DNA from: UBA9732 sp045116915
Lineage (GTDB): Bacteria; Spirochaetota; Spirochaetia; Sphaerochaetales; Sphaerochaetaceae
NCBI GenBank assembly: GCA_045116915.1
Contig: JBGUMQ010000054.1
Location: 1-10,681 of the forward strand
Direction of reading: 5' to 3'
DNA: 10,681 nt
Both the position numbers and the translations under genes were made by a program. Positions 6,515 through 10,681 of this stretch are shown in pieces; position 1 is the first letter of the stretch, and every line of letters starts with the position of its first letter. The notes below the pieces were generated by a model. It had not been told where the DNA came from and did not search any database. It worked only from the letters and a program-made list of their open reading frames with translations.

Positions 6515-7177
6515 ATGGAGAAAAAGAGGAATCCACTATCCGGGATCATGCTGATCCTCGCAGTAATTTTCGCAGGCGCGTTCGCGTTCTTCACATATCT
6601 GGTCATGACATACGATGTGGCTCCGGTGGGCTACAACGGCGCCAAGATCGGTTTCTCGCACATCAATGTGTCCGTACACGAGATGTTCCCCTGGGACAAC
6701 GGCAGCTACGAGCTGACCAAGTACCTGGGCTACATCTGCCTCATTGCGGCTGCGGTCAACGCGCTGTCGGCCGTGCTCGATTTCTTCAGACACAAGGCAA
6801 GGATATCACGCATGCACAGGAGGAACATCATCACCTGCATCTACTATGTCTTTGTGGGCGGTTTCTATGTCCTGTTCGAGTTCTACGTGGTCAACACACG
6901 TCCGATCTCAGCCGAGGCGTCCTATCCTTCCAGCCATACAATGCTGGCCCTGTGCGTGCTCTACAGCGTGTTCGTCCTTCTGGGATTCAGCGCATGGACC
7001 TACAAGTTCATGGCCTCAATCCTCAGGGTCATCTGCGTGCTGGCCATGGTCTCGATGGTCGTCTTCAGACTGCTCTGCGGTGTGCACTGGTTCACCGACA
7101 TCTGCGGCGGAGTCCTTCTCTCCCTTTCGCTGATGTGCTTTTACAGAGCGGCCATCGCCCGGTTCTGCAGACGATAG
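6515..7177 (+). CDS. PAP2-type membrane phosphatase, atypical motif 1
   Basis: A 220-residue integral membrane protein with about six hydrophobic helices, of the PAP2/vanadium-haloperoxidase superfamily that removes phosphate from lipid phosphates or pyrophosphates at the membrane. Motif 2 is PSSH (138-141) instead of PSGH. Motif 3 has R185 and GVHWFTD with H191 and D195, keeping the nucleophile-Asp pair. Motif 1 keeps RP (129-130), but the lysine expected seven residues before that arginine is Glu122. Substrates in the family include phosphatidic acid, PG-phosphate and undecaprenyl pyrophosphate; I cannot choose. The ATG at 6515 follows the pncB stop by 5 bases, with an AAAGGAA about 10 bases upstream. 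The last 53 codons, holding motif 3, overlap dinB on the other strand. Activity is probable but the altered motif leaves room for doubt. Confidence 0.8.
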   Translation: MEKKRNPLSGIMLILAVIFAGAFAFFTYLVMTYDVAPVGYNGAKIGFSHINVSVHEMFPWDNGSYELTKYLGYICLIAAAVNALSAVLDFFRHKARISRMHRRNIITCIYYVFVGGFYVLFEFYVVNTRPISAEASYPSSHTMLALCVLYSVFVLLGFSAWTYKFMASILRVICVLAMVSMVVFRLLCGVHWFTDICGGVLLSLSLMCFYRAAIARFCRR

Positions 7178-8332
7178 CTCGCTTGCCTTCCTCAAGGTAA
7201 GACCCTTCGCCCCCAGACTGTGCACGACCTTGTCCAGGTCGCGCTTTCTGTGGTCCGCATCCGAGAAGAGACTGTCCTGCATGGGACTGTCGCCCGGGTA
7301 CAGCTGGTAAAGCCCCAGTCCGATGAGCCTTATTCCCTGGCCGCTCTTCCATTTGGAAAGGAGCAGCGAGCGGCCCGCCCTGTAGACCTGGTCCGCGTTC
7401 AGTATCGGGTAGTCGGGGGTCTCCTGAACGGTGATCGTCCTGAAGTCCTCGCCCCACCGGAGCTTCAGGCCTATGGTGCGCGCCATCATGCCTTCATCGA
7501 AAGACCTGGCCATCAGCTCGGAGCTCATGCCCAGTAGCACCTGACAGAGGGTCTGCTCATCCCTGATATCCTCATAGAAAGTCGTCTCCGTAGAAATCGA
7601 ATGGGTCTTCGATTTCTGGAACATCATTCCTGGATCCTGCCCGCGGCATGCCTGATAGAGGAACTGCCCGAACGAGTTGCCTATCATCTGCTGCAGACGG
7701 GGCAGCTCGATCTCACGCACCTGCTGCGGCGTGCGTATGCCGCGCGCCTCGAGTGCGGCCAGGCCGCTTTTGCCCAGTCCCCACAGCTTCCCCAGTCCTA
7801 TCACGTCTATGAAGGTCTGTTCCTTCCCGGGGGAGACAAGACACAGCCCGTCCGGCTTGTTGTAGTCGCTGGCCATCTTGGCTATGAACGGCGACGTGGC
7901 TATGCCCACGCTCATGGTGATGCCGACCTCGTCCTTTACCCGCTGCTTCATCTTCATCGCCAGCTGCCTTGCCGGACCGAACAGACGCCGCGTCCCCGTC
8001 ATGTCCAGGGATGCCTCGTCTATGGAGACCTGGTGCATCTCCGGAGCGTATTCGCGCAGTATGGCCATGACCTGTCTGGAGACCCTGCTGTACAGGTGCA
8101 TGTCTCCGGGCACGTAGATGCCTTGGGGACACAGCCTGTATGCCTGCATGGTGGGCATGGCGCTGTGGACTCCGAACTTCCTCGCCTCGTAGGAACAGGT
8201 GGATACGACGCTCCTCGGGGCGACGAGACCGATGATCACAGGCTTTCCCCTGTACTCGGGATGGTCGCGCTGCTCCACCGATGCGAAGAACGCGTCGAGA
8301 TCGACATGGAAGAAGACTCTCTGCTGAGGCAT
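7016..8332 (-). CDS. dinB: DNA polymerase IV (Y-family), with C-terminal read-through tail
   Basis: A 438-residue Y-family translesion polymerase that copies damaged DNA in the cytoplasm. The start HVDLDAFFASVEQ (9-21) carries catalytic Asp11 and the steric-gate Phe16, and SIDEASLD (103-110) carries Asp105/Glu106. The fingers, thumb (GLGKLWGLGKSGLAALEARG) and little-finger region are recognisable. QDSLF (352-356) fits the beta-clamp binding motif, and the family-like sequence ends near KGLTLRKASEL (376-386). The remaining 52 residues are very polar and are read antisense through the PAP2 gene, so the protein is longer than the usual 350-400. ATG 8332 has no Shine-Dalgarno site; a TAGAAT ends 6 bases upstream, so the message may be leaderless. 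It diverges from the TSCPD gene across 84 bases. Core call certain; whether the tail matters is open. Confidence 0.93.
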   Translation of the reverse strand: MPQQRVFFHVDLDAFFASVEQRDHPEYRGKPVIIGLVAPRSVVSTCSYEARKFGVHSAMPTMQAYRLCPQGIYVPGDMHLYSRVSRQVMAILREYAPEMHQVSIDEASLDMTGTRRLFGPARQLAMKMKQRVKDEVGITMSVGIATSPFIAKMASDYNKPDGLCLVSPGKEQTFIDVIGLGKLWGLGKSGLAALEARGIRTPQQVREIELPRLQQMIGNSFGQFLYQACRGQDPGMMFQKSKTHSISTETTFYEDIRDEQTLCQVLLGMSSELMARSFDEGMMARTIGLKLRWGEDFRTITVQETPDYPILNADQVYRAGRSLLLSKWKSGQGIRLIGLGLYQLYPGDSPMQDSLFSDADHRKRDLDKVVHSLGAKGLTLRKASELSSAEPGDGRSVKAHQRKGEKDSAADVGEPVHTAEQSEDDHRDHGQHADDPED

Positions 8333-8338
8333 ACGGAC

Positions 8339-8344
8339 ATTCTA
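8339..8344 (-). promoter_or_regulatory. -10 element of dinB
   Basis: TAGAAT on the minus strand (8344-8339) is one mismatch from TATAAT and ends 6 bases before ATG 8332, so transcription would start at or next to the A of the start codon. The -35 position (17-base spacer) reads TTATGA, which is poor. No LexA-like palindrome that I recognise lies beside it. Confidence 0.45.
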
Positions 8345-8403
8345 CCACGCCGCGGGCGGGATCATAAAGGCGTTTGAGACTATGCGACTTCGGCGATATC
8401 GGG

Positions 8404-8409
8404 TAATAT
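8404..8409 (+). promoter_or_regulatory. -10 element of the TSCPD gene
   Basis: TAATAT ends 7 bases before ATG 8417, which predicts a start point on or one base before the start codon. The -35 region is not convincing. There is no Shine-Dalgarno sequence before the ATG. An 8-base palindrome CGATATCG lies just upstream at 8394-8401 and could be an operator or chance. Confidence 0.4.
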
Positions 8410-8416
8410 TCGACTT

Positions 8417-8671
8417 ATGAGAACAATAGAATTCGAACCCAAGGGAATCTGTGCAAGGCACATCACCGTTGTTCTGGATGATCAGGACAGGGTGCAGGAC
8501 CTGAGCTTCGTCGGAGGATGCGACGGCAACCACAAGGGACTCACGGCCCTTGTGAAGGGCATGCCCGCCGAAGAGGCGATATCACGCCTCAGCGGCATCA
8601 GATGCGGTTTCAAGCAGTCATCATGCCCCGACCAGGTGGCGGTCGCATTGAAAGAGGCGTTCGCGAAGTGA
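8417..8671 (+). CDS. TSCPD-domain small protein (TIGR03905-like)
   Basis: An 84-residue cytoplasmic protein that matches the stand-alone TSCPD-domain family along its whole length. Four cysteines (C12, C35, C63, C70) sit in the conserved places: FVGGCDGN (31-38), IRCGF (61-65) and SSCPDQ (68-73), where the family usually has TSCPDQ. Related domains occur at the C-terminus of some class II ribonucleotide reductases, and the cysteines suggest metal binding or redox chemistry; the role of the small stand-alone form is unknown as far as I know. The ATG at 8417 fits the family's usual start and has no Shine-Dalgarno sequence but a TAATAT close upstream. Its stop codon overlaps the GTG start of the next gene. 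There is no reductase gene in the window to support a ribonucleotide-reductase link. Confidence 0.85.
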   Translation: MRTIEFEPKGICARHITVVLDDQDRVQDLSFVGGCDGNHKGLTALVKGMPAEEAISRLSGIRCGFKQSSCPDQVAVALKEAFAK

Positions 8672-9630
8672 AGAGGATGGCCGCGGTGCTGCTGGTCCTC
8701 CTGGCCGTTGCAGCATCGCTCTGCGCCTACGATCCCAGGCTTGCGGCCATGGGCGGGATCGGTGTCGGCGTCTCCGGCACCGGGATGCTCAGCTACGTCA
8801 ATCCTGCGGCGGTCTTCTTCGACGACAACCAGTACACCTTCGCATTGAGCGCATCGCTTGCCGATGTAGTAGGGCTGGACCCCTGGCCATGCAATCCGGC
8901 ATCGTCCCTGGAGGCTCTGTTCACCGCCAGTCTGGTCACGGCGGGCATCGACATATCGTACAATGCCGAGAACCGCAGGGAGAACTCGCACGTGGACCTG
9001 ATCCAGGATGTGAAGCTCGATGTCAACATCAGCGCCGGATACGGTATCGTGAGTGCCGGCGTGGGTGTCACGGGCGGGTCGCAGATGCAGCGCCTGGACG
9101 TTCCCATGGCCGAACTGTCGGACTTCGCCGTCCAGACGCTTTTCGCCCCGTTCGACCGGGTGGTCAACTCCGAGTACATCCAGCTCAGGGCAGGTGTCAT
9201 GGTCAGAGTGGGGCAGTTCTACATAGGCATGCTGATGGACGACCTCCTCCAGAAGAAGGATTCGGGGATGGTGTTCGAATGGGATGCCATTTTCAAGGCC
9301 TCAGGGACAGGTGTCTACTGGAGCAGTCCCGAATTCTCCGCACGCGGAAGGATGAACAACTTCGTGTTCAGCGCGGGAGCGGAGGTCCGCAGCATCTTCA
9401 AGCCGGAGGAGAGGAGGCTGTGCTCCGGAGCCGAGGTCAGGTTCCGCTTCACAAGGACATCAGGTGTCAGCCTCAGAGCAGGATACACGTCGATCCTCAG
9501 GAACCTCGGCGGCGGAACCGTGACGGCAGGAGCGGGTGCCGAGTTCACCCATCTTTCGGTCGCACTCAACGCGGAATTCCCCATAGGCGGCAATCCGGTC
9601 GTCAGGGCCACGGTCATCGCGCTCATCTGA
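8668..9630 (+). CDS. Exported outer-membrane beta-barrel protein, FadL/PorV-like
   Basis: A 320-residue exported protein. From GTG 8668 the start is MKRMAAVLLVLLAVAASLCA, a good signal peptide with Lys2/Arg3, cut probably after Ala20. The next stretch, DPRLAAMGGIGVGVSGTGML then SYVNPAAVFF (22-51), resembles the plug-like N-terminus of FadL, PorV and spirochaetal UPF0164-type barrels, in which a 'GMGGAxVA...NPA' block is typical. The rest alternates polar and hydrophobic residues in short strands rich in Gly, as expected of a barrel. I chose GTG 8668 over ATG 8677 because it supplies the basic signal-peptide start and overlaps the previous stop as GTGA; AAAGAGG lies 11 bases upstream. A Cys at 19 forms a weak ASLC lipobox, so a lipoprotein is a lesser possibility. 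The ligand or role is unknown; family placement comes from pattern memory. Confidence 0.7.
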   Translation: MKRMAAVLLVLLAVAASLCAYDPRLAAMGGIGVGVSGTGMLSYVNPAAVFFDDNQYTFALSASLADVVGLDPWPCNPASSLEALFTASLVTAGIDISYNAENRRENSHVDLIQDVKLDVNISAGYGIVSAGVGVTGGSQMQRLDVPMAELSDFAVQTLFAPFDRVVNSEYIQLRAGVMVRVGQFYIGMLMDDLLQKKDSGMVFEWDAIFKASGTGVYWSSPEFSARGRMNNFVFSAGAEVRSIFKPEERRLCSGAEVRFRFTRTSGVSLRAGYTSILRNLGGGTVTAGAGAEFTHLSVALNAEFPIGGNPVVRATVIALI

Positions 9631-9641
9631 GTCCATTGACA

Positions 9642-9670
9642 TTGACATAGACAGGCCTGGCAGTTAATAT
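9642..9670 (+). promoter_or_regulatory. Strong sigma-70-type promoter of the zinc-ribbon gene
   Basis: TTGACA (9642-9647), a perfect -35, and TAATAT (9665-9670) are separated by 17 bases. A second perfect TTGACA abuts it at 9636-9641. The start point would be near 9677, giving a leader of about 36 bases that contains AAGGAG. It begins 11 bases after the outer-membrane gene stop. Confidence 0.75.
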
Positions 9671-9712
9671 TACTTGGAAATCCAACAGCTTTCATTTACA
9701 AGGAGCAACGAT

Positions 9713-9877
9713 ATGTCTAAGGCACATAGAGGAACAGGTTTGTATGAGATGGCCCACAAGGGTCGCGGAACATGCCCCGTCTGCAAGAGGGAAGGCATCA
9801 AGGCTATCTACGAGGCCAGCGTCGACGGAGAGACGAAGAAGGTCTGCAAGCAGTGCAAGGCCAGACTCGCCAAGTAA
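9713..9877 (+). CDS. Small zinc-ribbon protein, 54 residues
   Basis: A 54-residue, very basic cytoplasmic protein with two CxxC knuckles, CPVC (21-24) and CKQC (45-48), the pattern of a zinc ribbon. The N-terminus SKAHRGTGLYEMAHKGRGT is rich in Lys, Arg, His and Gly, as in ribosomal or RNA-binding proteins, and a short strand IKAIYEASVDGETKKV separates the knuckles. I recall similar short proteins in spirochaetes but know no assigned function, so no gene name is given. ATG 9713 is chosen because AGGAG (9701-9705) lies 7 bases before it; the same frame is open back to a TTG at 9674, but that would start upstream of the ribosome site. It is read from a near-perfect promoter and followed by an intrinsic terminator, so it is probably expressed strongly as its own unit. 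Ribosome association is inference only. Confidence 0.8.
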   Translation: MSKAHRGTGLYEMAHKGRGTCPVCKREGIKAIYEASVDGETKKVCKQCKARLAK

Positions 9878-9902
9878 CACACAAACCGACAGCGGTATGA
9901 AC

Positions 9903-9928
9903 GGGCTCCACAGGGAGCCTGCTTTTTT
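9903..9928 (+). terminator. Intrinsic terminator after the zinc-ribbon gene
   Basis: GGCTCC (9904-9909) pairs with GGAGCC (9914-9919) around a 4-base loop, extended by a G-T pair (9903/9920), and is followed two bases later by six Ts (9923-9928). It lies 25 bases after the stop codon and 33 bases before the YicC-family start. Confidence 0.8.
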
Positions 9929-9961
9929 ATCCGAATCGAAGAATGCAATCCGGAGGAAGAG

Positions 9962-10681
9962 ATGAAGAGCATGACTGCATACGGCTATGCCGAGTTCCAG
10001 AACGACAGCTACCTCATGACTATGGAGCTGAAAAGCTACAACAACAGGTTCCTCGAGATCGGCTATTTCGGGCCTCCGTACCTGGCCGCATACGAGCCGG
10101 TCGTGACGGACCTCATCAAACAGCATGCCCAGAGGGGCCATGTGGACATCTCCGTGAAGGTCAGGAACATCAGGAGCAATGTTGATGTGAGTGTGGACCG
10201 CGATGCCGTCTGCGCATACATCGACGCGTTCGAGCAGATCCGTTCCATCGGAAAGGAACGGAATCTCGACCTTGAAATCCGAATGGGCGACATCGTTTCC
10301 CAGGACGGTGTCCTGACAAGCATAAGGACCGACGGAATCGATGCCTACAAGGAAGGACTGGACTATTGTTCGGCACAGGTCCTTGCCCAGTTCGACCAGG
10401 CCAAGGCCCGTGAGGGCGGGATAACCAGGGCCGACCTTTCCGGCAAGCTCGAGTCGATAGCCAAGTCGCTGGAGACCGTGAAGGCCAATGTCGGCAGACT
10501 GGAGGAGATGATCAGGACGAACCTCATCACGCGCATAGGCGAGATGCTGGGGGACCAGAAGTACGATGAGAACCGCATACTCACCGAGGTCGCCGTCATG
10601 CTCAACAGATATACGATCAACGAGGAGGTCGTCCGTCTGGGCGCTCACATCGCCGAGTTCCGCAAGCTGCTGGACAGCCCG
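9962..10681 (+). CDS. YicC-family endoribonuclease (3' truncated by window)
   Basis: The first 240 residues of a YicC-family protein, which normally has about 290, so roughly 50 C-terminal residues lie beyond the edge. The family start MKSMTAYGYAE (1-11) corresponds to the usual MIxSMTGFG. MELKSYNNRFLEI (21-33) and RGHVDISVKV (58-67) match the conserved N-terminal domain, and the TNLITRIGEML and NEEVVRLGAHIAEFRKLL blocks match the C-terminal DUF1732 domain. Members act as endoribonucleases on RNA; the E. coli protein is reported to affect the small RNA RyhB. GGAGG (9952-9956) lies 5 bases before ATG 9962. No promoter is evident in the 33 bases after the terminator, so expression may depend on read-through from the strong zinc-ribbon promoter. 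The gene symbol is left blank because only the family is established. Confidence 0.9.
   Translation, partial: MKSMTAYGYAEFQNDSYLMTMELKSYNNRFLEIGYFGPPYLAAYEPVVTDLIKQHAQRGHVDISVKVRNIRSNVDVSVDRDAVCAYIDAFEQIRSIGKERNLDLEIRMGDIVSQDGVLTSIRTDGIDAYKEGLDYCSAQVLAQFDQAKAREGGITRADLSGKLESIAKSLETVKANVGRLEEMIRTNLITRIGEMLGDQKYDENRILTEVAVMLNRYTINEEVVRLGAHIAEFRKLLDSP

Noticed and set aside
4962..6536. A 524-codon open frame on the minus strand covering pncB
   Set aside because: It lies wholly antisense to a gene with a complete family signature, its translation shows no recognisable motif, and such frames arise easily from GC-biased codons. The same applies to the 471-codon frame antisense to serS (3490-4905) and the 270-codon frame antisense to the lipid kinase (954-1766).
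7141..7200. A frameshift or sequencing error at the dinB end
   Set aside because: The other two frames give no better family-like ending. The dinB similarity simply stops near residue 386 and continues in frame, so a true overlap is the simpler reading, although an assembly error cannot be ruled out.
8385..8416. CGACTT direct repeat (8385-8390 and 8411-8416) and the CGATATCG palindrome as an SOS operator for dinB
   Set aside because: The repeat is only six bases and the palindrome eight. Neither resembles a LexA box I know, and both could be chance in an 84-base gap.
1..10681. tRNA, rRNA, CRISPR array, insertion sequence or phage features
   Set aside because: I saw no cloverleaf, no regularly spaced repeats, no transposase or integrase motif and no terminal inverted repeats. 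No gap without a gene exceeds about 125 bases.

Overview
The window is a densely packed, GC-rich bacterial chromosome segment. About twelve protein genes were found on both strands, with no RNA genes, mobile elements or CRISPR arrays. The genes are housekeeping or envelope-related and clearly bacterial: a YicC-family endoribonuclease, DNA polymerase IV, a bacterial seryl-tRNA synthetase, secreted proteins with signal peptides and an outer-membrane barrel. The FadL-like barrel with a GTG start and the 54-residue double-CxxC protein remind me of spirochaetes (Treponema/Sphaerochaeta side). That assignment rests on memory of families, not on a search. Arginine is often encoded by AGG, and coding regions show strong GC bias, which produces many long false antisense reading frames.

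Layout. (A) Plus strand, 3-1865: the arginine-rich C-terminus of an upstream gene, then plsC (acyltransferase) and a diacylglycerol-kinase-family lipid kinase. The last two both supply phosphatidic acid. (B) Minus strand, 3640-1872: a secreted transglutaminase-like protein followed by a GT2-like glycosyltransferase. This block meets block A tail to tail with only 6 bases between the stops. (C) Plus strand, 3766-7177: serS, pncB and a PAP2-type membrane phosphatase, read from a near-consensus promoter. (D) Minus strand, 8332-7016: dinB (Pol IV), whose last 52 codons run antisense through the end of the phosphatase gene. (E) Plus strand, 8417-9630: a small TSCPD-domain protein coupled by a GTGA overlap to an outer-membrane barrel protein. 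(F) Plus strand, 9713 to the window end: a small zinc-ribbon protein with a strong promoter and its own terminator, then the YicC-family gene, cut by the window edge.

Two observations stand out. First, dinB and the phosphatase gene overlap by about 160 bases in exactly codon-aligned antisense register, so the Pol IV tail is the mirror of transmembrane-helix codons. Second, four genes without a Shine-Dalgarno site (the transglutaminase, the glycosyltransferase, dinB and the TSCPD gene) each have a -10-like hexamer only 6-10 bases before the start codon, which suggests leaderless mRNAs. By contrast, serS and the zinc-ribbon gene have ordinary leaders with Shine-Dalgarno sites. No clearly new multi-gene system is visible. 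The transglutaminase/glycosyltransferase pair is the most likely place for uncharacterised envelope biology.
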